64,000 bases of DNA, taken from positions 930,001 through 994,000 of the forward strand of contig OZ345370.1 in assembly GCA_977006965.1 (NCBI GenBank), written 5' to 3'. Numbering within the stretch: the first letter of the stretch is position 1; the number at the start of each line of letters is the position of its first letter. Under the pieces are notes generated by a model. The model had not been told where the DNA came from. It saw only the letters and a program-made list of their open reading frames with translations, and searched no databases. Below are positions 11,491 through 23,302 of the stretch, one piece after another. The DNA comes from Phymatolithon calcareum (taxonomy: Eukaryota > Rhodophyta > Florideophyceae > Hapalidiales). Made by a program: the position numbers and the translations under genes.

Positions 11491-13002
11491 CACATAAAAC
11501 TCTCCTCAAGCTCCACACAAAAAACACGAATAATCAGACATGCCGAACACGTAAAGCTTAAGATCTTCTACTAGGTGGGTCTGAACCCCTTTTTAGATGC
11601 CTAAGCTCCCAAAAAAATTGAAGCCGAGCCTGAAGGGTATGAACACTTTTTTTAGAGTTTCACACTTTGCAGCTGCGCTGCAGCGCCATTGGGTGAAAAC
11701 ATACGCTTGCCGTGTTCCGTTGCTTTATCTTAACCGCCAAGTGACTTCTGCCGCCAATTGAAAAGTCTTTGGGGGGACTCAGCACAATGTTGAATCAGGA
11801 ACCTCGCAGGATCATCTGAGCTGTCTATTAGTTCATTAGCCAGTTTTCCATCGATACGTGCTGTGTGAAATGAGAGGAAGCACCGTACATATATTGCCGA
11901 GCAACTAACTGCCCACGACACACATTTCGTCCTCGTTGTGCTCAACTGTTCCGAATATCGAACCCGCTCGATAGAATCAAAAAGACAAAGATATTCAAAA
12001 GCTCTGACGTAATAGTTCGCACTGGACCAATTCGCCCAGCATTTTGACGTCATTGATGCGATCTTGTTTGGGAGTGTTGTCGAAAACATGACAATATATA
12101 AATCAAAAGGCCGATTGCCCCCAATCCCACCGCCTTGGGACATACAATCGCTGTCTTGCGGACTAGAGCTGCCTTGCAACCACACAGTCATATGGGGAAG
12201 GGACCTCGCACGCCAAACACTCGCGCCATCAAGACTGCACGAACCAGGTGACTGGGCGAAAGATAGTTTGTACCTTGAGATGCTTGATTCGAGGAATTTT
12301 GAGCACAAGGGCCTGAAATCCAGACCGCGTGTCCCCAGATCTAGATCATGAGGATCTTTCAGCGGACCTTTGCGCTAAGAATGCTATGTATAGTCTTTAG
12401 AGGAGCACAAGAAGCATACGACAGAGCTCAGCACGCAGTTATCACACGCGGGAGGGCCTTGCCGTGATTGCTTTTACAAGACTTTGCTGTCCATTCCCTG
12501 AAATTGAGCACCATTTTTCGCCGTGATCCATTGTTTCTGCAGAGATGTGCTCGACAGTCGCCTGAAACACACTTTTGATGACGTCCAGAATGATCCGGAC
12601 TATTTTTGGCCTTGGAAAGCGATTCATGCAGACGGCTGCAATCTGCTGCGAAGGAAAAAACCGCCGCCGGCAGAGTATAGACCTGCACCGACCTTGTGGT
12701 AGGGGTCTATGCTGAAGGCCATCGAGAATTTTTCTCGGCCCGGTGCCAGGCATGAAAAAGCTGCTGCTCCGTGCATTCAATTAGCATCTTGCTATTGCGT
12801 ACGCCTATAAAAGCTTTTCGTGTGGATCGTCCTTATTTCTACGAGTATTGGAAACTTGATTTAATTTAGGCAGACGTTCTAACTAAAAGCGCAACGTGCA
12901 GGTAGTGGATAAAATGATTAAATTCATTCGGCCATCGTCCTGATCTCTTCGCAATTTGTCTCCTTCAGTTCTATTATTCTACGGAAAGCATGCAGTTGGC
13001 CC
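11491..13002. other. Gene-free spacer
   Basis: Minus-strand frames of 192 codons (11730-12308) and 112 codons (12442-12780) are open. They show no domain, no biased composition and no neighbour support. I treat the stretch as non-coding or decayed transposon DNA. Confidence 0.4.
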
Positions 13003-15093
13003 TCACTTCAGGCGTAGGAGGTTCTTGCGATTAATGAAGCCAAAGATAGTGGCCCCGTCAACGAGGGGATGGGTCTTGACGTGCTTAATACTAGCGGAAT
13101 TCTTATTGCATTCGAGATGCTCGGTCTTTCCGTCGCCATCTTTCTTGACATTCAAACCCAGAGCCTGCATTTGCTTTTTTGCTTCGTCCACATCCCATAT
13201 CACCTCCTTTGAATCATCCGAAGTCCATTTCAAATCAGCTAAGACTCGCGTCAGTGGAATTGCGCTTGGGTGTTGGTACACCAAATTGCCTCGAGTGGGT
13301 CCAGGAGCACCAAAGGTCAGAAGTGCCTGCTGTCTGACAATAGGAACAAACGACTGCATAATATAGAAGCTCCTCTTCTTTGTAGCTAAATGCACAGGGT
13401 TGTTCGAGTACAAGCTTAAGAAGGCACCATAATTGTTGGTAGCAAGCGCGCGCAGTACAGACAAGCCAAGTTTGACGGTATCAAACTTGAGAAATCTGGA
13501 TGGAAGCTCACGCAGTTTGCAGTCCAAAGAAATGTTCGGCGCTTTCGACAACGTTTGTCCGGCAAGCATCAACAATGAAATAACCCAATAACCGACATGC
13601 TCCTTGTGGCTTTCTTCCAGAACAGAGTTTTCGCCAATGGAGTCCATCAACCGCCCTAAAGATCGAATGAGCAAACCGAACTGAAAAGAATTGATCGCAT
13701 TCTTGACAAGCATATCGATACAAACTTGAATCTGTCTCCGGTACATGCCGAATTTTTGCAACTTTCCAATAAACGAATTTACATCCTCGTCGAATTGAAT
13801 ACTGCATTCATAATCTTCATTGGCAAACTGGTTCTTCAAAGTTCTGAACTCCTGGATCAGCATTTCGTTTTCGATTTCACTTTCTTCCTTTCTTGTCTTC
13901 GGAGCACAGTCCCTCGGATACGTATTCGAGAACCGTGAAACAACTTCTTCGGGGTATTCAGACATGTTCGCCCTAACCATGTTCTCTGCACAATCAGACA
14001 TACTCCAGGATACATTCACAGCCCGAAGCGGTGGGGGATTCACTGCCACAACTGTGTCGTTTACGCTCGCATTTCCATTTGACCCATTCAAATTGTCAAC
14101 TTCCATATCTTCCACCTCCGGCTCGATTGGCGCAACCGGCACAACAGAAGTATTTTGAACAGGAAAGTCTCGCAGAGCTGGAGCAGATCCCTCAATCTCT
14201 CTCACCTGGCAGTCAGGGATGACAAGCTCCATGTGTGGCCTCGGACACCTCTTCTCATCATACAGTTTTCCAGAAGCAAGCTTCTTCGATTCCCAATTTT
14301 GCAACAGCCACGTTCCATCGTCGTACAATTGCGCCGTCACATGAATGATTTCACGTTGAACTCTCCGCACGGATTCCTGATACTCTTCTGCAGATGCATG
14401 TGCAGCCCTTGAAACAGTCTTCAGGCTTCTCTCACACCACTTAGTGTACATAGTCGGCTTCCTCTTGTCATTAAACGCCTTTCTGTATAACCTAAACAAT
14501 TCCGCATCCGTTTTTGCCCAGGTATCATCGACTTGTTGCAAGTAGTAGTTCCTCTCTGATCTCCTGTCAAATGTCTTTTCCGCTTCTTCATATTCAAATT
14601 CCTCTTCGTTCATGTTCTCCCTCAGCTCCTCAATCTTCAGCAAGTGAACACGACCCCTGTCGTGTGCCGCTTTAGCATTCGCGTCAGCCAGATAATACTC
14701 ACATGCATTGCAGTAGAGGTCCGGCTCAGGATCGCGAACCTTGCGCACTTTCGCGATGCGACCACCTCTCACCCTCTTGCGTGCTACTCCGGTCTCATCG
14801 TACTGCATGGCGTGGTGAAATCTCCTTCTCGAACCGACAGGCATTCGCACACGAGCGTTGTTATCCCGGCGCCGACCCCTGTTCCACCACTCATCATCGT
14901 TTCCGCCTTGTCTGATGCGATTAACACCCCTTCCGCCCCTCGCCCTAGAACCTAGCCCGCCCCGTCTGTGTCGGTTAGTCGGTGTGTTCGATTCGAAATA
15001 CCTTCCAGACCCTGAACCATTGTACCTGTCGCGCTGAGAGCCACCATCCCAGTCGGCCATGGTCTTGGCTTTTCTTCTAGTCGAGACGGCCAC
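13003..15093 (-). CDS. Zinc-finger protein with SAC3/GANP-like C-terminal domain
   Basis: A single exon encodes 696 residues. Residues 1-120 are rich in R, G, D and N with RGG-type stretches, as in RNA-binding tails. A matrin/U1-type C2H2 finger follows: C128, C131, H144, H150 (spacing C-x2-C-x12-H-x5-H). Residues 150-300 are charged and helical. The C-terminal third has LRALATNNYGAFLSLY, then a helix before HPSAIPLTRVLADLKW, then an acidic stretch. This resembles the SAC3/GANP/THP3 PCI-like fold used in mRNA export and transcription-coupled complexes. The finger and RGG tail are seen directly; the SAC3 match is by pattern and moderate. I start at the first Met, 15093; a second Met lies 11 codons in. 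Confidence 0.6.
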   Translation of the reverse strand: MAVSTRRKAKTMADWDGGSQRDRYNGSGSGRYFESNTPTNRHRRGGLGSRARGGRGVNRIRQGGNDDEWWNRGRRRDNNARVRMPVGSRRRFHHAMQYDETGVARKRVRGGRIAKVRKVRDPEPDLYCNACEYYLADANAKAAHDRGRVHLLKIEELRENMNEEEFEYEEAEKTFDRRSERNYYLQQVDDTWAKTDAELFRLYRKAFNDKRKPTMYTKWCERSLKTVSRAAHASAEEYQESVRRVQREIIHVTAQLYDDGTWLLQNWESKKLASGKLYDEKRCPRPHMELVIPDCQVREIEGSAPALRDFPVQNTSVVPVAPIEPEVEDMEVDNLNGSNGNASVNDTVVAVNPPPLRAVNVSWSMSDCAENMVRANMSEYPEEVVSRFSNTYPRDCAPKTRKEESEIENEMLIQEFRTLKNQFANEDYECSIQFDEDVNSFIGKLQKFGMYRRQIQVCIDMLVKNAINSFQFGLLIRSLGRLMDSIGENSVLEESHKEHVGYWVISLLMLAGQTLSKAPNISLDCKLRELPSRFLKFDTVKLGLSVLRALATNNYGAFLSLYSNNPVHLATKKRSFYIMQSFVPIVRQQALLTFGAPGPTRGNLVYQHPSAIPLTRVLADLKWTSDDSKEVIWDVDEAKKQMQALGLNVKKDGDGKTEHLECNKNSASIKHVKTHPLVDGATIFGFINRKNLLRLK

Positions 15094-16500
15094 CTAGATA
15101 CCCATGCAAGCAACTGTTCTCAAGACTGTCGGTCGCTGGGTTGCAGTTCGCGAAAATTGACGCCGACGGTTGGGGTGCATCTGGTTTTTTTAGATGCACG
15201 CCGTGTGGGTGAACTTGGGTGGCATCGGTATCATCATAACATAGCAGAGTGTTCATTGGGTGTTTCTGCGAAGAGGGCTAATTCTCAGTGTTGTTTCATA
15301 CTGTATGCACAATTCTGAACTGGAAGTTCCCGGCTCACTCGCGTATGACAGGCCATTCCCGTATGTCGGAAACTATCCAAAATCCGAATACTTTTCTTGA
15401 AAATTTTCTAGAGTATTTGAAATCAAATTCGACCGAAGCAGAGTGCGGAAAGATGATGCACATGCTCTTCACACGAGCAAAAACAAATACAGAGCGCTAA
15501 ATTCGATTTACACACCGCCTTTGAATTGCGGTCATAATATCAAGCTCTTTCGAAAATGGCTCGTTCAAGATGGTCTCCTTCTCTCGAACCGTCTGGTCTG
15601 ACCGTATGGCGTGCACTCGGCAGTTCGTTACAAGTAGGCCGTTCATCATTATAGATTGAGCAGTACTTGACAGAACGGTCTCGCTGAGGCTTGGACAGCA
15701 GGGTTGTTCCATACCAGCACCATTTTTAAGGCAGTCAATCGGAGCCATTGTATAGTGAAGCAGGCCGAACACAAATCCTTTGCTTCAATATGGTAGAAAA
15801 ATGGTTGTTGACGACTCAATGATGCCCTTAATTGTAAGGCAGAGCACCAGGAGAATTTCTGTTAACTCCTAGGACACGAGGGCCGTAGCCAACTGGGGCA
15901 GAAGCGCGTGTTATGGGATAGTAGGAAGAAAAAGCCAATGCCTCGTTGAAATGAAATTTGTCTAATAAGTTGCCTACAAATCAGGCTTGGGTTAAATACC
16001 TTGGATTACATCGAACTGATAACGTCTATCTTACATGTTGCCACGGAACTGCTGCTCAAACCAGTTATATATTCAAGATGTACTGACTGGTCAGTATGCC
16101 AACTTACACAGTCTGGTCCTTGGAGCTCACTCGTCATTTTGCCCAGAGAAAATCAGTGAATAACAGTGCTCGCATCGGTGGTGCAATAAAGAAAGCTTCC
16201 AGCGGTTCGCGCGAAAAAGAAATGTGTTGGACGGCACTAACTGAGGAGCAAGTAGACTATAGAGATATACTTAATTCATACATTACATTCTCTTAGAATA
16301 GATACGACAAAGTAATGACAGAATACTGTTGACCTTCGCAGATCTTCCTCGAAAAGCGAGAGCTTTCCTGAGTTCCTTCTTGGAAGAAATTGAACACTAA
16401 GATGCAACATCATGGCTTAACATTCGACAGAGATGGTTCCTGCTCCGAAAAAATGCAGGAAACTCTACTGCACTGTTGTAGGAATAAAACTTACGCCAGA
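15094..16500. other. Gene-free spacer
   Basis: No supported gene. Frames are all under about 95 codons and unrecognised. Confidence 0.45.
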
Positions 16501-16506
16501 ACAGAC

Positions 16507-17141
16507 TTCATAAAACAAAACGCTGCATGCAGTGTTTTATGAATGCAATTGTCTCTGCATACAATTGTGTCTAGAGACAAAAGTAATACTAATTCTGAGC
16601 AGAAGAGGGTGGCAAACCCTTCCACTTGGCGGATGAGTGAAGGCACATATCAAATTAATCTATATTTTTGAAAACTATTAGGCACCCGTTTTTCGTAACA
16701 CCTTTCGAACTCTTCCAGAGTTTGTCCATTCATTTCCATGAACTTGTGCGAGTCCACGTAGCCTCTCTTTTTCAGGCGATACCGCCTGAAAAAGAGAGCC
16801 CGCGCATCGCGATAGACTTTTTGCGCTTCCGACCTTTCTTTTGGACAAGTCGAGCTCTGCAGAAAAGTTACACAGTTCTGTCCGGCTCCGTCAACGTGGT
16901 GGTTGAACCCAAGGCCTGTGGAAGCATATGTTTTCGCAATTTTCAATAATTGCGAAAACATGTGACGAGTGACAAAAACTGTACTGCTACTTGCATGTTG
17001 AACTGCGCTGTATACAGTACAGCAAAGTGCTTACATGACGTGCAATAGTAGCCACTATGATGTGTTTGGCTTGGAAAAAAGCCGTTCAAGGAGCGAGTAG
17101 ACTATAATATAGTCTACTTTTTCGGAATATTATTCCGAAAA
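16507..17141. repeat. Island of short perfect hairpins
   Basis: At least six separate inverted repeats follow one another. They lie at 16507-16543, 16549-16581 (imperfect), 16763-16798 (16-bp perfect stem, 4-nt loop), 16925-16963, 17097-17117 (10-bp arms, 1-nt centre) and 17119-17141 (11-bp arms, 1-nt centre). They differ in sequence, so they are not copies of one element. No coding role is visible. Confidence 0.85.
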
Positions 17142-18500
17142 CGATCTGGATCCGAGCTCTTTGGGATCAGGCTAGTCGTGTCCGTCTCTGACGGCGGTTC
17201 CGCCACTCGGAAAGGTGGGTCTGCTACATTGGAGAATCAGGAATGGGCGTCAGTATCATGTTGATAATTGATCTGGGTTCTCAGATATCAGTGTTTCATC
17301 ATCAGTTTATTACGGAAGATTTGATAACGTTGTTCGATCAATAAGGGCATGATTAGTACGCCTCGACATGGATACTTCGAGCAGTTGTATGGGAAGAGGG
17401 CAGAAAAGTACGTTAAAACGAGAAAGTAACATAAACACATTTGCCACCAGGTCACGCTGTTTCTGTTGATGTATTAAATAGATTCTTGCTTCTATCAGAA
17501 ACATCAATAATGTCCTTGATACCCTCTGATTATAGATTATAGAAATTCAATATCTAACTTGATGCTCTTCCATGGATCGTGGACACGCAATGGATCGATC
17601 GGAGCCACGAGCCTTACTTTTGTCGGAACGGCTAAGTGTAAACTTTCTCTGAATTACGTAAACCACTATATGATTCCGTTCATTAACCGACCGTGCTCCA
17701 TTACACTGCCAGCTGCAACAGTTAAAATGAGTTTGAATTTTTTGCGGCTACATTGCAACACCGCAGAACAGCCATAGTATGGTTGTTATGCTCCCGTTCC
17801 CATTGGCATAATTTTATGAGAGCCCCGGGGAAGGCATTGTCCGAGGCTGAAGCGGCTGCAGATGCGGCGGATCGTCCTGCGCTGGACCGCCGCCAAATGT
17901 GCAAGCGAGATCACAACAAAGAATGTCTTTTGTTTGCAGATCCATTTCATTCCCATTCTGAATTACAACAACCCTGGCCATACATTTGTTCACTTATGTT
18001 GTTCATCAAGCAAGGCACGGCTGGCCAGTTCGTGGCGTCGGTTTTGGAAGAGCTAAGCGTGACACGGCCGTTGCCCAAAATTTTTCTGCTAACATGAAAG
18101 CTAGCGATACGTGTATCAGGAAAACAGCCTTGTGCGCTGTTGCCTGCCCTCTGCAGAAGCAGCTGTGCCCTGATTCCTCCTCTAGCGCCACGGCGACGGG
18201 GCACCGCGCGTAAGACGAGCACTACTTTGCGCGCACGGCGATCCAATTTGAACAATTATTGATCTTCAATCCCGCCATTTCTTAGAAATCGACCATGCGA
18301 AGGGGGAAGAAGTGCGTGCGTTGCGACCAGAGTTTGCTCGGAATCAATTGGTTCTTAACAATTTTCCTGTCCTGGTTTGTTTTTGAGAGGCTGCGCCGTG
18401 CAGGCAAAGATAATCTTTGCCCATCGATCGATGGTTCTATGAGGCAGTCTTGATGATTTTAAAAAGTTAGAACGTTTTCGCGACCCTCCGGCGATCGCAC
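17142..18500. other. Gene-free spacer upstream of repeat-protein gene
   Basis: Overlapping frames near 17750-18255 lie on both strands and have no recognisable domain. I see no supported gene here. Confidence 0.4.
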
Positions 18501-18505
18501 AACGG

Positions 18506-18513
18506 CATAAATA
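18506..18513 (+). promoter_or_regulatory. Possible TATA-type element
   Basis: CATAAATA lies 120 bp upstream of the start codon at 18633, in front of a C-rich leader. Position and sequence suit a core promoter, but this is a weak inference. Confidence 0.3.
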
Positions 18514-18632
18514 CGACTGCGCGCTTCACCATCATCGAGGGCATCTACGACAGCCGTCCGTTCGCCGCACAGATCAACCATCACGATCTATCCCCATCAC
18601 CTCTAAATCAAGGCATCACTACTCAGTCCCAT

Positions 18633-19163
18633 ATGGATAACTCTGGAGGTCAGCGCCACAATTACTCTGGCTCCTATGGCCAAGGGCACGGCCAAAACCA
18701 CGCATATGCGCACGCCTACGCCCATGGACATAGTCATAACCAGGGCCACGGGCAAGCTCCGCCTCCTGGCCAGCACTACTCGTATGCCCAGCAGAGTAAT
18801 TATCCCAGTCGTGTCGCTCTCGGTCCCGGTCAGTTACCGCCGCTCACGGGGAGTCAAAGTGCCGCATCGGCAAGCGGGGGGAAAACAAGCACTGAAGAAA
18901 CAAGACGTAAGCAATCTGAAAAGAAACGTATCTGGCGCCAATCCCGTTCACCGCAGCAGCTGACCGACATCCGTCAGCGCGACAAGGAGCGGAAGCGAAG
19001 CAAGCGGGACCTGATGACACCTGAACAAAAGCGCATTGAGCGTGAGAAGGATGCTCGACGAAAGGCCTTGAAGCGACAAAAGGACAAGGAGAAGCGTGAA
19101 TTGGCTAAATTACCTGCTGCAGAGCATTATCCGAAAAACTCGATTCAACGCATTCTTAATTGA
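18633..19163 (+). CDS. Small basic protein with tandem 23-residue repeats (STPR-like), copy 1
   Basis: A single exon encodes 176 residues. Residues 1-60 are low-complexity, rich in G, H, Q, Y, N and A (HGHGQ/AHAYAHGH type). Three tandem repeats of exactly 23 residues follow, starting at R91, R114 and R137. Each has the pattern R-x-(K/R)-D-x-(E/R)-(R/K)-K near its start and x-M-T-x-E-Q-(K/R)-x-x-E towards its end. The 23-residue period and arginine/lysine-rich helices match the idea of the STPR DNA-binding repeat described in the silkworm factor FMBP-1; that link is by pattern, not by search. The protein is probably nuclear and DNA-binding. A paralogue lies at 30660-31175. Both end in a short hydrophobic motif (SIQRIL here). 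Confidence 0.7.
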   Translation: MDNSGGQRHNYSGSYGQGHGQNHAYAHAYAHGHSHNQGHGQAPPPGQHYSYAQQSNYPSRVALGPGQLPPLTGSQSAASASGGKTSTEETRRKQSEKKRIWRQSRSPQQLTDIRQRDKERKRSKRDLMTPEQKRIEREKDARRKALKRQKDKEKRELAKLPAAEHYPKNSIQRILN

Positions 19164-19255
19164 CTCCTTGCAAGTAGACGAGTATGTCGGCTTACCAATA
19201 TTTCTCTAGTAGGTTGCTCTCTAAAAGCATTTTCGCGATTTTCCGTATCTTGTTC

Positions 19256-19321
19256 TTCTTCTTTATTGCGGGTTTTCGAAGTTGTCCTAGAACAACTCCA
19301 CATCCTTACGGCTACTGAAGA
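19256..19321 (-). mobile_element. Short retroposon (SINE-B family), truncated copy 2
   Basis: The 66-bp insert is bracketed by the 11-bp direct repeat GTATCTTGTTC (19245-19255 and 19322-19332). It matches the 3' half of the copies at 10309 and 36449. Truncation at the 5' end with an intact tail is typical of target-primed reverse transcription. Confidence 0.75.
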
Positions 19322-19372
19322 GTATCTTGTTCTAATCAGCCCCAATTCCTCTGCTGTGTTCCCCCGTGCGCA

Positions 19373-19500
19373 GCATGCACAAACAGTAACTTTGGACTAC
19401 ACAATGCGCATGAGAGTGGTACAATATGTATATTGTACCATATGTGTATTGTATCACTTTCATGCGCATTGTGTAGTCCAAAGTTACTGTTAGCGCATGC
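19373..19500. repeat. 128-bp foldback element
   Basis: The outer GCATGC words, then AACAGTAACTTTGGACTACA and its reverse complement, form arms of about 55 bp with few mismatches. A smaller palindrome, GTACAATATGTATATTGTAC, sits within one arm near the centre. No coding capacity. It lies 40 bp beyond a retroposon copy. Confidence 0.85.
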
Positions 19501-21730
19501 AAAACTGTGTATGCTAACATTAGCCAAGATGGTGCGCAGAGACAGCTTCCGCGCCCTTCCACAACCTTACGTCAACTGAAGGGCAGTTTTCATACAGTAA
19601 TGTTGTCATCCTATCACTTTCTTAAGCAACCAGCAATGCAGTGTCCACCGTTGGCTGGTTCATTAAAATCATTCGTGGCAATAAATTAATTGCCACCAAT
19701 GATTTCAGTGAAATTTTCTCGTCACGTTTTCTGACAACTGCGGGCTGGTAGAGTACTTCCTGCCTGACTTTTGCTGGCATATGTAACGACACCTTTCTCA
19801 GTCGGCAAGCATAACGGCGCAGTACCTACTCGCCCTTAGAATAACACCGATCAGCATCTACGCCATAATAGCATGACAAGGACTGCCTGCAAGTTGTACT
19901 TGCCAAGGAAATATCCTGTTGGTGCAACTGATAGCATGTCACCGTCAGATAGTCGCCAGGTGGAGTGACGTTTCCTTTTCAGCCTTGCTAAGAGCGGTAG
20001 GGAAAAGGAGCGATGCGGAAAATGGATGGACACCAGTTCAACGGAGAAACCGGTTGAGATGATAAGACAAAAACTGGACAGACCGGAAGGAAGATGAAGA
20101 GGCACACCGAGCAAGGGGCTCTTGGAAATTTTAATTCTTCTTCCTTTCAGCTTGTTTGTCGCGACAATATCATTTATACATAGAAACATGAAGGATAAGT
20201 ACAGAGGGTGTCCTGGTAGACGTGGAATTTTTTTTGGAAATCCTGTCTCTAGATTTCAAAAGTGTGGAGGTAAATAGAAGAATATCAAAACAAACACCGC
20301 CTTATATCAGATTAATCACGCTACTAAACGGTGGAATGGATTTAAATAGAGGAGTCTAGTACTGAGCGGGACCTTTCAAGAATAACGCACTCCTCTATGC
20401 AGCAGATGAGACACTGAGCAGTCCAAAAGAGGCGCTCCCATGATAATGTCTTCCATACCTTTATAATGAAGGGATATACTTGGTATCTGCTTGAGATTGC
20501 TGGGGTGGGGGTGGAAGGAATGGCTCAGGATAGGAAACCGGGAAGTCAGCTGTCTCTTTCCAGAGTGGATAATGATATTATCCTCTGGACCTAAGCTAAA
20601 ATTGTCCATAAGGTAGATTTCCACGCTTCGACAAGAAACCCACCGCCAATTAAGGGAACTATGTATGGGAATATATCGGATCGACACTACACTGGAAGAG
20701 TAATTTTAATGAATGCTTATTGCTCTATAGGGCTAGCAAGCAATGCTTTTTATTTTTTCCTGTACTTAGATTACGGCAGAGCGCTAATCCTGCCAGCTAA
20801 TCCTGGAAGAGTAGGGTTCATTGGTTTCAGTTTCTGTGTTGCTTTATGTAATTCTTGGCAACAAAGAACGAACTCAGCGAAATAGTTTTCTGAACTACTT
20901 CGCTGCACTGAAAAATGGACCTTTCGATGAATCCAAAACTCTATTTCCGCTTGAAGAAAACTATAACTCTACAGCGCTCTTCACGGAGAAACTGATTTTG
21001 CAATAGACGCGTTCAACTCACTGGGTGCCCCTTAGAAGAACAAATCCTCCACCAGTAGCTACAGTACAGTTCAGTTTAGTGCGCACAGATTTGCGTCCTA
21101 AAAGAGATGACGGGCAGGACAAAGTCTCTGAGTCGCATCCTTGGTCAGCCAGTGATCATACGCTGGCACCTGGAAGTGCGTGTTGTGCATGATTGCTCAT
21201 TTTCCGCGATCCGTTCCTGTGCGGGCACAGTGGCGTCCGTAGTAAAAAAGATTTCGAAACTATCCGGAAGCCTGGTACGTGTCCTCGTTTTATGAGACGC
21301 AGGTTCAATGAGAATGCATCAAGTTGAGGCGAAGGAGGCGAAACGCTGTCTGTAAGTTATGCCATGGGGGAATCAACTCGCCTCCCTAGTTTATCTTTCA
21401 GTCGTCCATTTTGCGCACAATGTATGGATATGTCATTCGTAGACCTGTGAAGGGCTCTACGGGGGAAGACGTAAAGGCGCTGTGAAGCCCTAACTTTTCG
21501 TTCATGAGTGCGACGATTACAAACACGCAAGATTTGTGGGAGACGGGGCAGGTGAGAGAGGGGATTGGGAGGAAAGTTCGCACCTGCCCCTTCTGGGCAT
21601 GTGACTTTAATCGAGGACATCATAGAATTACAATAAGGATATGCTTGGCATCAAAGCTCTCGTGCTCGACCCCGTCTTCTTGATGGAAACGAAATAATCA
21701 TTGCGTTATTTGACTGAGGTTTGGATAATA

Positions 21731-21771
21731 ATTGAATTGTAAAGACCGATCATCGGTCTTTACAATTCAAT
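21731..21771. repeat. Perfect 20-bp-arm hairpin
   Basis: Arms of 20 bp (ATTGAATTGTAAAGACCGAT and its exact complement) are separated by a single base. This is far beyond chance for one site. It is isolated in non-coding DNA. Confidence 0.9.
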
Positions 21772-22195
21772 AGTGGGGGTCGTGTGTAGGAATTCAATAA
21801 AGTATCCCCTTCTTCGCTGTAGGAATTGTGTGCGGCATGCCGATGCGCCACGCACTCGGAAACCATTTACTCTCTGTAAATATACCAGCACTGTATTGTA
21901 GTACACGAGCACTAGCAGTGTATTTGGAAAGCGTACAGAATGATCCAATCGTGTCCCGGAGGAGTATGCAAAATATGGGGGCGTGAGATGACCAACAACA
22001 AGCTTGCCAAGTCGGAAGAAGAGATGAGCTGGGACTGTTAGGCAGATTAGAAGAGAAGATGCTGGGAATATATGAGCAAGCCGATCCCCATCCAGCCTGT
22101 ATGTGATGTGTCGGTTTTATAAAATGAGAGGTGAATATGCGCGCACAGCTAACGGCCAAGAGTGTTGTATGTACTGCCACGGGTTTGTCGGACTG

Positions 22196-22220
22196 TGTTC
22201 TGTTCTGTTCTGTTCTGTTC
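22196..22220. repeat. (TTCTG)n microsatellite
   Basis: Five tandem copies of the pentamer. No visible function. Confidence 0.9.
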
Positions 22221-23288
22221 TCCCCGTTACTATCAGTTAGATTTTAAAAAAGATGCCGTGTCTGAAAAGATACAGCTCCTCAGTAGGTTAGTGACGTGAT
22301 GAATAGAGGCACCATTCTGAGAGCTGAGAGGAGACGATCATCGTTGATTGAACAAAAACAACACGAGAGAGGGAGCATTCCCAGGAGCTCACGACGGGCC
22401 ATTCAGCGTACGACCTTACTGCTGTTAATGTCACATATTTGACGTGTCCCGACACCTGGCTTTAAACAGAATGAGTACCTGGCGTAGAAACCAATATTCT
22501 TCCTTCGCTTACGATGGAAGCATACCGGTGCACAATATTAGGCGTTAATTTTCAAAACTAACGACTAAAATTGCCCGCCGTGTGTACACGCAGAACCGCC
22601 TACTGCTCCTAGTGGATGTACTTGTTTAAGAAAGAAAAATCTTTTTCGGTACAGGGGCCACTGGTCCTTCGGTGTCCTGTTCGGACCAGGGGACACTTTT
22701 CCCATGATTGAACCCAGTACACGAGATGCGTAACCGTCTTAAGAGTGGCGCCACAGGCATTGTGGGCTGCAAAGCCTCTACTCGTAATTGTCTTTAGCAG
22801 GTTCACTTTAATGTCTTTAAATGACCGAGTCTTTTGTTCCTTTTATCAAGGCAAAGTTTTACATGGAGGCATGATAATGAATATAGCGTAGAGCTATATA
22901 TAGCGCGACTCTATGGAGTATCCGCGCGAGGGTTTTCGCCGCGTGATACAGAAGTGGTCTTTGAAGGCCGTAATGGTGCTGCAAAACTGCTGACAAGGCA
23001 GGAACTGGAATCGTCTTGGGGCATGAGACGGGGATATTGCAGACACACGATAGTATTATGCAGAAGGTTGTTCTCTACTGTAGCGTGACTGAGGTGGCCA
23101 CTGTGCGCAGGAGAGGTGAGAATGTCCGTGGTGCATATTTGACAGAAATCTCGCGGCGCGCGAGCAAAACATACAGCATGAAGAGCATTAATCTGGTCTT
23201 GGAGGAGCACGCGTGCGTGGCTAACGCCGGGGCCACAGGGGTATATGATATATTCCTTCCGCTCACGCGTCCCCTCCCAACAGCCCAG

Positions 23289-23302
23289 GTACTGTACAGT
23301 AC
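23289..23302. repeat. GTACTGTACAGTAC palindrome
   Basis: A perfect 14-bp instance of the recurrent palindromic word, isolated in the spacer. Confidence 0.7.

Noticed and set aside
11730-12308. 192-codon minus-strand frame as a gene
   Set aside because: No recognisable motif, no compositional bias, and no support from neighbours or a paralogue. Too weak to call.
17753-18255. Coding region on either strand
   Set aside because: Overlapping frames of about 100 codons on both strands, none with a domain. Composition alone explains them.
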